The position numbers and the translations under genes are program-made. The notes beneath the pieces are model-generated. The model was not told where the DNA came from. It was given only the letters and a program-made list of their open reading frames with translations, and did not search any database. Shown in pieces: positions 1 to 13,200 of a stretch of 64,000 nt of DNA. Source of the stretch: Brasenia schreberi (taxonomy: Eukaryota > Streptophyta > Magnoliopsida > Nymphaeales > Cabombaceae); NCBI GenBank assembly GCA_036023115.1, contig JAYKKT010000059.1:2260501-2324500 (forward strand), in the 5' to 3' direction. The first letter of the stretch is position 1. Each line of letters begins with the position of its first letter.

Positions 1-1190
1 GTCAAGTCCAAGCTCAGATTCAAAATCATGGGCCCAATGCCCATGCTACTCTATGGCACACAAGGTTTAGAGGGTGACCCGCCTGGGCGCTATTAGCGGC
101 GCGAACACTGCTATAGCGGTCCACTATATCGTGTTTAGCATACGCTGGATCGGGGTCGATCCAATATCCATTGGATCAATCTGACCCAAATTAAATCTAA
201 CATAAAACTAAACTAGTTCCCGTGTGTGCCCCTCTCTCTTGCCTCAACTGCTACTCTCTCCACCACCATCTGCCTTCCTCCAACACTAGTATTCTCACTC
301 TCCTCTCTGGTGGGCGACTATACCCATGATCATTTACTTCTCTTACTCTCTCTTTCTCTCTCTATTCTCTCGTCTCTTCAAACTTACAACAAATCATCGA
401 TCCCGCCGCCTTTTACCTTAATTGCTTTCTCTCTCTCTCTCCGTTTTTGTATTCTCTAAGTTCTCTCTTCATCAAACCATTCATTGTCTCCGTTCTCTAA
501 GTTCTCATTTCGTCAAACCATTTGTTGTGTTATGCTCTCTTAGAAACCAACAGTAGATCTTCGACCCCGCCACCCTATGCCTTTTTTGCTTCCTCTCTCT
601 TCTTTTCTCTGTTTCTTGAGTTCTCTCTTCATCAAATCATGATGTTGTTTGTTAAATTTGTGGATAATCCACTAAGGTTCCAGGATCGTAGTATGTACAA
701 TCATGTTTGACTTTGATTTCTTATGGATTGAGCAGATCAACATGAGAATATGGGTTTAGCATTTTTGGGAAACCATACACTAATTTAATTGAGGAATATT
801 CTTACAATGTCACAACACGATTTACTTTGAGGATGTCTGGAAATATTCCAGTATCACACATAAGTTATGCTTCACTTCGATTTCTTCTGCAGTGAGTAGA
901 TCAAATAGCATAGATGCTTTCCTAATAAATATTTTATAGGGTCCAATATGTGTGCTTGTGTGTGCCTTAGTTGTTTGCTCATTACATTTTAAATTATGAA
1001 TAAGGCTTGATAGTGATCCCTTAACCTCACCTCATATCCATTTCAGGTCCACCTACCATTGTTCTATTTTTTTGCAGGAAATTATAATTCGTTTCATTGG
1101 TCAAATTGGATTGGAGTCATGGACCATAGTCACCATACTTGAGCATATAAGTATAGTATATATTACTTTATTTTAATTCTTCTCCTTACT
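1..1190. other. Unassigned region left of LINE copy A
   Basis: I recognise no gene here. Positions 226-640 are rich in CT and TCTC runs, like a plant 5' leader or an old LTR, and the short frames in it have no recognisable domain. Positions 85-140 hold a GC-rich stretch built from imperfect copies of TATAGCGG, the kind of sequence seen in degraded DNA transposons. I looked for the missing C-terminal (BRX) exons of the PRAF gene on the minus strand and did not see them. Confidence 0.4.
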
Positions 1191-3896
1191 ACTACAACAA
1201 CAACTAAGTCTTTTCCCATACTAGATGGGGTCGGCTACATGGATTCTTTGTTTCCACATAGCCCCATCATGTGCCATGTTAGCAGTTAACACCATTCTTT
1301 ATTGTTTTTTTCCAACACTTTTATGGTCGTCCTTTATCTCTTTTAATACTTTCAAAATCTAGTTTTTCATACCTTCTTAGAGGTTTTTCTTTTCATCTTC
1401 TTTCTATATGTCCAAACCACCTTAAACGATATTCTCTTATTTTATCCTCTATTGATGCCACACATAATTTATTTCTAATAACCTCACTATGTATATGGTC
1501 TTTTCTTGTATGACCACTCATCCATCTCAACATCTTCATAGACATCTTTTATACATGTTGATGATTAACTGCCCAACACTCAAAACCATAAAACATGTCA
1601 GGTCTAATTGTTGCTCTATAATATATACCTTTTAACTTTAATGGCATCTTCTTATCATAAAGAATACTTGATCCTCCTCTCCATTTTAACCAACCAGCAT
1701 TAATTCTATGCGTAACATCTCCATCAATTCTTCCACCACTCTGAAAAATTAACCCTACGTATTTAAAACTTTCCTTTTGAGGGATGCAATTTGTGCCAAT
1801 TTTAATTTCTACGTCCTCTGAAGTAACGAAATGATCAAACTTACATTCCATATATTATGTCTTTGTTCTACTAAGTCGGAAACCTTTACTTTATAATGTT
1901 TCTCTCCATAGTTCCAATTTTCTATCAACTTTTTCCTTAGACTCCTCCACTAACACAATGTGATATGCAAATAACATACACCAAGGTACTTCATCTTAAA
2001 TATGTTTTGTTAACTCATCGATCACCATTATAAATAAGTATGGACTTAAAGTTGATCCTTAATGTAACCCAATATTAACTTCAAAAAAGTTTGTCATTCC
2101 TTAATGAATCTTAACACATGTTTTTGCACCATGGTACATGTCTCTTATAAGGTTTATGTACGTCAATGGGATACCTCTTTTTTCCAACGTTCTTCAAAGA
2201 ACCTCCCTCGATACCCTATCGTAAGTTTTTTATAGATCAATAAATATCATGTGAAGGTCTTTCTTTTCTTCTCTAAAATGTTCTATAAGACGTCTCAAAA
2301 GGTGAATCGCTTCAAAAGTAGATATGCCTGACATGAATCCAATTTGGTTCTCTGTTGTACTCGATACTTGTCTTAACCTACGTTCGATAATTCTTTTCCA
2401 CAATTTCATAGTATGTCTCATTAACTTGATACCCCGATAATTTGCACAATTTTGAATGTCTCCCTTGTTCTTATATATGGGTATAAGTGTACTCGCTCTC
2501 CATTTCTTGGGCATCTTTTGGTTTCTCCATATTTCATTAAATAGTCTTGTGAGCCAAGTGATGCCTGTTTCTCCTAGGATTTTCCAAACTTCTATCGGAA
2601 TATTGTCTGGTCCTACCGATTTACCACCCTTCATATGTTTAAGAGCCTCTTTGACTTCATTCTTTTGAATACGTTGGTAGAAATTGTGGTTTATATACTT
2701 TTTTGATTTGGCTAACTCTCCTAAGCTAATACTAACATCTTTATTTTCATTAAAAAGATTATAAAAATAGTTTTTTCATCTATTTCTTATATCATCATTT
2801 GCCACTAGAATTCTTTCATCCTCGTCTTTAATGCATCTAACAGAATTAAAATCTTTAGTTTTCTTATCTCTAGCCCTACCTATCCTAAAAATATCTTTCA
2901 TCGTCTTTTGAGTTGAGCTTTTTATATAAATCCTCTCAAATTTTAGTTTTTGCTTCACTGACGGCCTTTTTCGCTTCTTTCTTTGCTTTCTTATAAACCT
3001 CTAAAGTTTCACTAGTTTTCTTAGCATAATGTAATTTGTAACATGCCCTCTTTGCCTTGATTTTATTTTGCACTACTTTACTCCACGAAACTTCTTTTTG
3101 TACTGATACACCTCCCTTATATTCACCTAACATATCTTCAGCCACTTTCCTAATATGTATAGTCATATTATTCCACATATCACAAGGTGTACCAACATAA
3201 TTCCAAGCATCTCCTTGAAGGACTTTCTGTTTAAATATATCTTCTTTCTCGCTTTTGAGGTTCTACCATTTAGTCCGAATAGATCGATGCACTCTTTTCT
3301 TCTTTGTTTATTTTTTTTATTTGTAAATCCATAACTAAAAGTCAATATTGGGTGGTTAAGCTTTTTCCTGGAATTACCTTGCCATCTTTATAACACACTC
3401 TATTTTTATTTCTACAAATAAAGTAATCATTTGTGTTTGTGATAAGCCACTCTTATAAGTAATGAAATGTTCATCTCATTTTTTGAACATTGTATTGACT
3501 ATAAAGAGATCAAATTTCATAGCAAAATTTAAAGTCTCTCTACCTTCCTCATTTATATCCCAAAACCAAAGTTTTCTCTTTACCGACATGTCCATTTAAG
3601 TCTTCTCCTAAACAAATCATCTCCCTTGGTAGAATTCTTTGAATCACCTTATCTAACTCTTCGCAAAAAGCCGTCTTTATACTATCTTCTAGTCCTACTT
3701 GAGGTGCATAATCACAAACTATATTCAAAACCTATGCTCCAAACACTAATTTCAACGTCATGATTCGGTCACCAAATCGTTGTATGTCTACTACACTATC
3801 CTTTAAATCTTTATTTATGATAATACCAACTCCATTTTGAGCCTTTTCCTTACCTAAGTACCATAATTTAAAACCTATATCCTCAATCTCCTTCCG
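1191..3896 (-). mobile_element. RTE-type LINE, copy A, 5'-truncated and decayed
   Basis: A non-LTR retrotransposon on the minus strand. Broken frames encode the end of the endonuclease (about 3550-3890), the linker, and a reverse transcriptase (2230-2634, with motifs GPDNIP and NYRGIKL). The 3' part (1549-1851) matches copies B and C. The 3' end is a short CAA/TTG microsatellite tail after a GGGAAAAG-type terminus, typical of plant RTE elements. The element stops inside the endonuclease region at about 3896. CTTACT occurs on both sides (1185-1190 and 3897-3902) and is a plausible target-site duplication. Stops and frameshifts are frequent, and the catalytic FADD box reads FAYH (1960-1965), so it is dead. 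It lies beyond the last visible PRAF exon, in the same orientation as that gene. Confidence 0.88.
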
Positions 3897-4205
3897 CTTA
3901 CTGCATAAAAGAATTTGGTTACATTTGTGTTTTTATTTTTTTAATGTAAATTTAACAATTTAATATACATATGCCACATGAAATTTATTGTTTCTCTTTG
4001 TTTATTTAGTTTGATTCATATTTACAAAAGTAGTTATGTGTTTCTTGATATTTCTTAGAAATTAGAGAATTCATTATATATAATATTTTTTAATCATAAA
4101 TAAAAGTGTATCACTAAACAAGCTATATCATGATCAACCGTTAACAACCCGCTAACTGCTATTGATAACATAGCATGCATGAGTGTCAAAATGAGCTCGA
4201 TATAC
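3897..4205. other. Non-coding gap between LINE A and PRAF exon 8
   Basis: AT-rich sequence with no recognisable coding content. It starts (reading minus) with a good GT donor next to PRAF exon 8, so it is probably the proximal part of a PRAF intron into which LINE copy A inserted. Confidence 0.5.
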
Positions 4206-7200
4206 CTGTGCTCCAAGGGACTTGATAACCTCCTTTACAACGGTGTGTTTCTCATATTCCACCTCTTCTTTTAAGGACGCTTGTTGAGCTCTTTTTTCAG
4301 ATTTCTGAATTTCCAACTCTTGGGTTTCACATTGTTGTCTAAGATTTTTAACCTGCATGAGACGAATAATCCATCAACAGAGCAAAATATAGACCAACAA
4401 GAAATAATAAAAAATGCGCATAAAAAAGGTCAATATATTAGAGAGAGAAAATATAGTATCAGAGAAGTACGTACCTGAGATGTTAACTTTAGTACTTCTT
4501 GGTTTAGCAATTCATTCGTCTTCTTAAGACTGTCAAACATGCCCTTGGAAAAGTTGACACCGCCACCTATTGTGGGAATTGGACTTGCAGAACAGGGAGG
4601 GCTTGGTCTTCTTGAATACGGTGACACGGGCCTGGAGTTACTGGCTGCTGGCTGTGATGGATCCAGAAACAAGCATCACTTTACAGAATAACTGGAAGCT
4701 GAATTAATTGGTTCGACGTGAAGTATGGGCATATTTTCATCGACAAGCAAAATGAAGGAAAAAAAATCATAAATTTTGTTCACCTCACCTCAAAATATTT
4801 AACCGGAGACTTGATATTGAGAGGCTGTAGAACCTTTGGCGACTTCAAGTCACCTTTATCCACCCTGTCCTTTGGGCCAAATGTGCGCCTACCCATCAAC
4901 AGATTCTTCTTAAAAGCAGCAATAGAAGATTCGGTGTTTTCTGCTGCTTTAAGCTTGGCATAGCACACGTCACAAACACGATGTGGCTTCCCTGGAGTCG
5001 GTGCCAACGCCGCTTTCAAAGCCTTCTTCGAACTGCATGCATGGCAGTGAACTAGGCCACAGTTATAGCAATTGTGTCTTTTCCTTGTAAATCCAAATGC
5101 TTGCTTGCAACCAGTGCAGACAGACTGGTCTGCACCTGAAACCCATTTATGCTGGCATATGATAGCAGTGAAGTTCGAACCACATGATATGTTTCTAACA
5201 TGCCTATCTTTCAGAATTTCAACAAGACATGGGGTTTTCCTATCTTCCACATCCCCATGTCCTAGTCTGCCGTTGGCCCCTTTTCCCCATGTGTACACTT
5301 CACTTCTTGAAGTCAAAACAGCAACGTGGTGAGATCCACAAGCAATCTCCTCAACGTATTCTCCAACCAAACGATCCTGAACTAAGCAAGGCACCTTTCC
5401 ATCAGATTGTGGATTCCCTAACTGGCCGTTTGCAGCGCTACCCATGGTGAAAACATGCCCTGATGTAGTTAGTCCAAGAGTAATATTATGCCCACAAGCT
5501 AACTGAAAGAAATTATAATCAATGAGTGATGATACACAAGTAGGAACTAGGCGGGCTTCTTTATCTCCTTGACCAAGCCGGTACTTGTCCCCATCTCCCC
5601 AAGAGAAGAGCTTCCTTGATGAAACATGTGCACCGCCGCCGTGTTGTGCCACAATCACCTCTACAATTGCCGCTGTGTGCCACACCCCGCACGCAACTTT
5701 AATTGTTTTCAATCCTCTCACAGATTCAACCTCTTTGGGGCATATTGCACTTTCTCTATCTCCATGTCCCAAAACTCCAAATGTTCCATCACCGAATGTG
5801 AATAGTTGGCCACTCGAAGTAGCCAATGCTGTGTGCCATGTGCCACAGGCAACAGAAGCCACTTGAAGCCCTTCCAAAGGACCTGAAACTCTCTTGGGAA
5901 TCGGCCAATGGCTAACATCAGTTCCATGGCCAAGCAAACCCGCATTGGGCGTGCCATCACCCCATGTAAAAAGCTCACCAGCTCCAGTTACAGCACAAGT
6001 ATGATACTCTCCACAAGCGACCTGTTCAACATTGCTAACAGCCAAAGATTCAACTAGTTGAGGTTTACACACAATATCAACATCAACTCCATGGCCAAGC
6101 CTGCCTCCAGATTCTTCGCCCCATGTAAATACTTCTCCTTGCTTTGTGATGAGAGCAGCATGTCTAACGCCACAATTGATTTGGCTAACATCTAAAACTA
6201 CGTTGGATTCTAGGGGCTTCGGGAGAAGGACATCAGTTCTCGTAAATGAAGAAGAAGAAGTCCCCCCTTCAGGTGGTGTATCAAACCACACCTCTCCCCA
6301 GATATAAACATCTCCCAGAGATTCACAATCATCGGGCCCACCGGAACTCTGACTTGAAGTACTAGGGAGACTTGAAACACTGAGTCGGAAACCATCTCCG
6401 GTACCTCTTAGTTGCATATTTGCATAGTCTGACGACCCCAGTAACACATCTGTCGTCGACCTAGCCAAAATCAAGGAAGGCTCACGACAAACAGCAAAAT
6501 ATGGTGGTGGTGACTTATTAACACAATTGTTAATCTCTAGTGCTGCACCAAAAGGACTGTGGATTACAGGACTGTTTGGAATGAACTCACCATTCTGCGC
6601 AACAAATAAATAATTAGACCCTGATACGATAAAACCATCTAAAATGGAGTAAATTTAGCATAAGCCACTACATGTACTTCAATCTTCCCCGCCTTTATGA
6701 ATGAAAGAATACACAGAACTAACAAGAAAAAAAAAGCTGCTTATTAGATAGATATAGTGCCAGCGCTCACATAACAACTGGTTCTTTCCCTGGATTCGTC
6801 AAACTTGGATCGCTTTCTTTGTCCAGTGGAGATCAATGCCTTCAGGCCAGCAAACCAAACTTCTGACTCAACCTTGTCTTTGCAAATCTATGCATAACGA
6901 CAACAGAACCAAACCAGCATGAAGTAGTCCCCAAACAACATGAAAGAATCTTAATCCAACAAAATTCTGTTGAAGCAAAAATAGACACACTAAAATGCAG
7001 CCACTGACCAGATCAAGTGACCGTTCACCATTATTGTAAATCAAAGAGAAAGACAGATAATCTTTCTCAGGGCGAAGATATCTTCTGAAAACAGCCTGAA
7101 GAAGTAAACAGACATAAATTAATTAGAGAGAAGCTTTCAGAAAGAAAAAAGGAGAGAGCTAGCAATTCCTGCAAAAACATTATCAGGAAGTAAACTCACA

Positions 7201-10200
7201 GTCCTCTGTCCAGGGATAATCTTAGAAACAGAAGCTAGCTTCAGATTCCGCTCCTCCCCACGTGAATACCAGATCAGTGTCGTCTCGTCCTGGTTCCATA
7301 CAAGTAACAAGTCATAAAAAATAGCTTCAAGTGAATTTGGATTTGCTGAATAGCATTGTTGAGATAACTTTTGTTCAGTTGCAATCTGGTGCATTACTTC
7401 AGCTATGATCAAATGGGACAATGAATTAATACTCTATGCTGTTATAGCGGACTATACTTAAAACTATGTGCATGATTGCCGGTTGACAGTACTTCCGACT
7501 GATAAGGTGATGTAGAACAGACTCAATAAGCGGGTGCCAAATTTGATATTTTCCAGCACTAACTTTTATTTTGAGATATTGTCAAGAACAACAAACTGCA
7601 AATTCTAGATCTAACAACAATGGTAATGAGTAGACAAGACGAAACAGAAAAAGGCAAGAGCTACATAAAAAGGCCACAAAATGTAACACACGAACAGATA
7701 ATGCAGAACAATGTCCGAAAATCCGCAGGCCAGGGTGCCGCATGCAGCAAGTAATACCAGCTTAAGCATGTATTAGACCTGAAGGCTAAGAATGAATCCT
7801 CCAACTCCAACAACAACAACAACTAAGCCTTTTCCCATACTAGACGGGGTCGGCTACATGGATTCTTTGTTTCCACAGATCCCTATCGTGTGCCATGTTA
7901 GCAGTTAACTCACAGTAAGCTAGATCATTCTTTATTGTTTCTTTCCAACACTTTTGTGGTCGTCCTCTACCTCTTTTAATACTTTCCAAATTTAGTTTTT
8001 CATACCTTCTTAAAGGTTCTTCTTTTGATCTTCTTTCTATATGTCCAAACCATCTTAAATGATATTCTCTCATTTTATCCACTATTGGTGCCACTCCTAA
8101 TTTGTTTCTAATAACCTCGTTATGTATACAGTCTTTTCTTGTATGATCACTCATTTGTATGATCACCTATGTTGAACGGGTACGTGTATTTGGGCCCCGT
8201 ACCCGTATCCGATATGTACTGGGTACAGGTACACGTATGGGTATGTACCCGTACGGCCTACAGTGTACCGGTACGTGAGTACATGTACCGGTACGCCTAC
8301 CCGACTTTGGGTATGCCACGTACCGATACCAGTACGTGGCTGGATCGGATTTGGATCAGATGACCCAATCCGATCCAAATAAACATTAAAAACCCTAACT
8401 CGATTTCCTCTGGTCCTCTGGCAGACTCTCTCCTTCCGCGTCTCACTCACCTCCAGGCTCCTGTCTGCGTCCGTTTCACCTTCGTCACTCACCTCTAGGC
8501 CGACTGGCGAACACCGACCACCGTCCTTCGTCATCTCACGATAGGCTGGTAACTGGTATGCTTTCTTCACCTGAATCTCATTGTTGGCCCCTAACTAACT
8601 TAATCTCTTAATTTCTTTAAAGTTGGTGATTGATGTAGTTGCTGACGTTTGATCGTCTTTCCATTCAATGTAACATGTGCAGTTAAGGTTGTCATCTTGA
8701 GAAACAAATAATCCTCCAAATAGCAGGCTCCTGTATGCCATGTCCGTTTCGGTGTTCTTTTTTGTATTTGGAACAGGTTAGCATGTCATAGCGGGAAGAT
8801 GTTCTTGCAGGCCTTCCTAGAAAAGAAGAGAGGACAATACTTGATCGGAAGATGATTTAATTAATGTATTACCAAACTTGTTGACCGGTGGACTTAGTTG
8901 CTCAAGCATGCAAAGCTCTATTTCCTAAAGATATTTGTTAACAGCCCAAGGCCCTGATCTGACTATTGAGTGAGGTCATTATTTTAAGTATGCAAACGTT
9001 CTAATTGTTGCTCCAAACTTTTGGCTATCCATGATGTTCTGTCGAATCTGTTTTAGATTTCTAATGAGATGTTCACTGGTAAAGTTAGTCGTCACTTAAA
9101 AAGCTCTATTTCCTAAAGATATTTGTTTTAGTACAAAGATTTGATTATTTAATCATACTGTTGCTGTAGAGATATGGGCGAAAAAGCTAACATGGGAATG
9201 AAGAAGTTGTCTCCATGCGATGTTGCGACTCTAAAGAAATGTTTGGAGGAAAACAAAGGAGACCATACGAAATGCCAGTCGCTTGTTGAAGATTTCAGGA
9301 GTGCATGTTCTATGAAAAAACAACCTTCCTCTGCTCAAGCCCCTTCAGAGTCATCTAAGTCTGTAAGCGCGTGCTACAACTTATTTCGATGGATTTCTAT
9401 GTCAATGTGAAATTATTTAACTAAATCAGGCATCACTTAAGCTTGGAAAGTTCTCCCAAGTAATAAACTGTTTTCCTTTTAGTACATAAAATCCATAAAA
9501 TCTTTTACAGCTGCATTTCAGCTTGTACTTTGTGTCAGTTGCCTTTTCCTTCATCCCTTCAGAGTTCAAGTGGAAGTATGAGGTCAGCAAAATTGCTCGA
9601 CAACTTTGTGTTGCAAATGACCGCGAATTGTGGTTTTTGGTGTCTTGAAATGTCATTGTGTGGGAGTAGAAGTATATTTAGAAAGATAACCCCAAGCCAA
9701 CAAAATGTAGCATTTGCAAGTGAAAATCCTATATTAAGATGGATGTGGAAGATATGCATAGCTTTAAATCTGCTTGATGCTGACATGCTATGATTGACAA
9801 AGGTCTATCTATCTCTTCATTAATTCTTTTTGCATATGTTGGTCTTGCTTATATGTTGTTGACTTCATTATTCTGATTTATGATATTCTTGAAATGATGC
9901 TTCTTAAGGAACTCTTGATTCTCTTACGGTAAGCATTGCAACTGCAATGATGGGGATCACCTTTTATGCTGGTTTCAGATCTTTCCTTGCAAATTCAATT
10001 GACGACTTCTGGTATGTGTTTGTTGTTTAATTGTTCTTACTTTGAAGAAGAATATAAATGGCATTCTCATAGTCATAGTTAGAATAAAATTATTCACAAA
10101 CACTAGAATGCTCTTTAAAATATAGAATGCTCTATATAATTTTGTGTGTATATATATATAATTTTTGTTATTTTTTACTAGTGACGTACCCGTACCTTAG

Positions 10201-13200
10201 TTTTTTAGAAAATTGCGTACCCCGTACCCGTATCGGGTACTGGTACCGTACCCGTATCCATGCAACATAGATGATCACTCATCCATCTCAACATCTTCAT
10301 TTCTGTCACATACATCTTTTGTACATGTTGATGATTAACTGCCCAACACTCAAAACCATAAAATATGGCAGGCCTAATTGTTGCTCTATAATATTTACCT
10401 TTTAACATTAATGATATCTTCTTGTCACAAAGAATACCTGATGCTCCTCTCCATTTTAACCAACCAGCATTAATTCTATGCCTAACATCTCCATCAATTC
10501 TTTCATCACTCTAAAAAATTGACCCTAGGTATTTAAAACTTTCATTTTGGGGGATGCAATGTGTGCCAATTTTAATTTCTATGTCCTCTGAAGTAACCAA
10601 ATGATCAAACTTACATTTCATATATTTTGTCTTTGTTCTACTAAGTTGGAGGCCTCTGCTTTCTAATGTTTCTCTCCATAGTTCCAATTTTCTATTAACT
10701 TTTTCCTTAGACTCCTCCACTAACATAATGTCATCTACAAATAACATACAACAAGGTACTTCATCTTGAATATGTTTTGTTAACTCATCAATCACCATTA
10801 TAAATAAGTATGGACTTAACGTTGATCCTTGATGTAACCCAATATTAAATTCAAAGAAGTTTGTCATTCCTTCATGAGTCCTCACACATATTTTTGCACC
10901 ATAGTACATGTCTCTTATAAGGTTTATGTTCATCAATGGGATACCTCTTTTTTCCAACGTTCTTCAAAGAACCTCCCTCGATACCCTATCGTAAGATTTT
11001 TATAGATCAATAAATATCATATGAAGGTCTTTCTTTTCTTCTCTAAAATGTTCTATAAGACGTCTCAAAAGGTGAATCGCTTCAACAGTAGATCTGCCAG
11101 ACATGAATCCAAATTGGTTCTCTATTGTACTCGATACTTGTCTTAACCTACGATCGATAATTCTTTTCCACAATTTCATAGTATGGCTCATTAACTTGAT
11201 ACCTCGATAATTCACACAATTTTGAATGTCTCCCTTGTTCTTATATATGGGTATAATGTTGGATTTACACTAAATACATCATACTTTCATTGAAGATTGA
11301 AAAGAATACAAACTAGGGCTGGGCGGCTCCTTCTTGGCAGCTGTCTAGCATCACACGTTTTCTTTTCTACCCAACCCTAATTACAATCACTTAATTTATA
11401 CTAAGCCTTATAACTTGAAATACCTTATTACCCCTAATAAGTATTTAGTATGACTCGGATCCCAATGGATCATAATCTGATCCATTGGGATCCAAATCCT
11501 AATCTATATATTGTGGATTGAACTGAGACACTCTACTGTATACGACATCCTATACTTGTGACTCTAAGTAGTCAACTTGACTTTCTAACACGCCCCCTCA
11601 AGTTGACTCCTGAAGGCTGGTAATTCTCAACTGTACCAGTGCTCTCCGAAGACCATTAATGGATACTGGTTTGGTGAATATGTCTGCCAATTTATCTTCT
11701 GAACGAACATGAACAAGATTGAATCAGCCTTGGGCTATCTTTACTCTTATGAAATGATAGTCTATCTCAATATGCTTCGTTCTTTCATGGAAGACTCGAT
11801 TCTGCGCTATTTGAAGAACCGATCTACTGTCTGTAAAGAAAGTAATAGGAGTATTTCTTTTTAGACCAAGTTCTTTAAGAAGTGATAGGATCTATTGACC
11901 TTCACATATACCCAGTGCTATAGCACGGTACTCTGCTTCTGCGCTAGACCTGGCAACCACAGACTGCTTCTTAATTTTCTAAGATATAACATTGCCTCCC
12001 AAACAAACTACATATCCTGAAGTTGATTTCCTGTCTATTCTAGAGCCTACCCAATCCGCATCAGAATATATACATATGTCTAGTGATAAAGATGGAGAAT
12101 ATAATAACCCGTACGTTATAGTTGATTTCAAGTACCTGATGATGTGAAAAACTGTACTCATATGATACTTGGATGGGCAATGCATTATGCATCCACCTAC
12201 TTACATATCCAACTGCAAAGCTGATATCTAGTCGGGTAATAGTAACATATATCAACTTTCCCACTAATCGCTGATATTTACCAACATCTTCAAATGGTTA
12301 AGTAAGTTTATTAGTCTCTTCTATGGGAGCTTCCATAGGAGTAGAGCATACTCTACAGTCTTCCATTTTCGTTTCCTTCAGCAAATCTAGAATATATTTC
12401 CTCTGACTTAAAAAGAAACTGTCATCTTTATGAATAACTTTTATCCCAAGAAAATAGTGCAGTCTTCCCAAATCCTTCAAGTCAAATAAAATATGTAGTT
12501 TCTTCTTTATATCAATTATGCCTTCAGCATCGTCTCCTGTGATAATAATATCATCAACATAAACAAGAAGTACTAGATCACTTTTTCCTCCCTTTGAATG
12601 TTTGAAGAAAAAGTGTATGATCTCCTTGACTTTGCTTGTAGCCTAGGCACACCATTGCTTTTGTAAATCTTCAAACCATTAACTTTCAGGGGAGACTAAT
12701 TTTTAACCATATAAAGCCTTCCTCGATCTACACACTTTGTTTTCTCCACTTGTGGGACAAATCTGGGGAATCTCCATGTACACCTCGTCCTCTAAATCTC
12801 CATGCAAGAAAGCATTTTTAACATCAATTGGTTTAGTTCCCACCGAGAATGGGCGGCAGAGAGAGTAAAATACGAGCGATGTTCATCTTTGCCACAGGAG
12901 CAAATGTCTTAGTATAATCTATGTCATATGATTGGCTGTAACCTTTAGCTACTAATCTAGCTTTATAGTGTTCTATATTTCTATCAGCTTTATACTTTAC
13001 AGAGAAAACCCATTTGCACCCCACAATTTTCCTTTCATGAGATAGATCAGATAATTCCCAGGTTTTGTCTAAGATAGGTGATTGTTGTGGAGTCCCTTGT
13101 GTTGGATTTAAATCCAATTCTGGTGGAGGATTATAATCTGAGATAGGTGATTGTTGTGGAGCAAATATCTTTCTATCACCTCTAGTATATATTTGCCATT

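Noticed and set aside
226..710. Two short plus-strand frames at the left edge
   Set aside because: Low-complexity CT-rich sequence; no domain and no splice support.
9928..10014. Frame that could encode a short membrane-like segment ([15 protein letters not shown]) after the CHCH exons
   Set aside because: It is out of phase with the chained CHCH exons, which already end at 9918, and I recognise no family; most likely 3' UTR.
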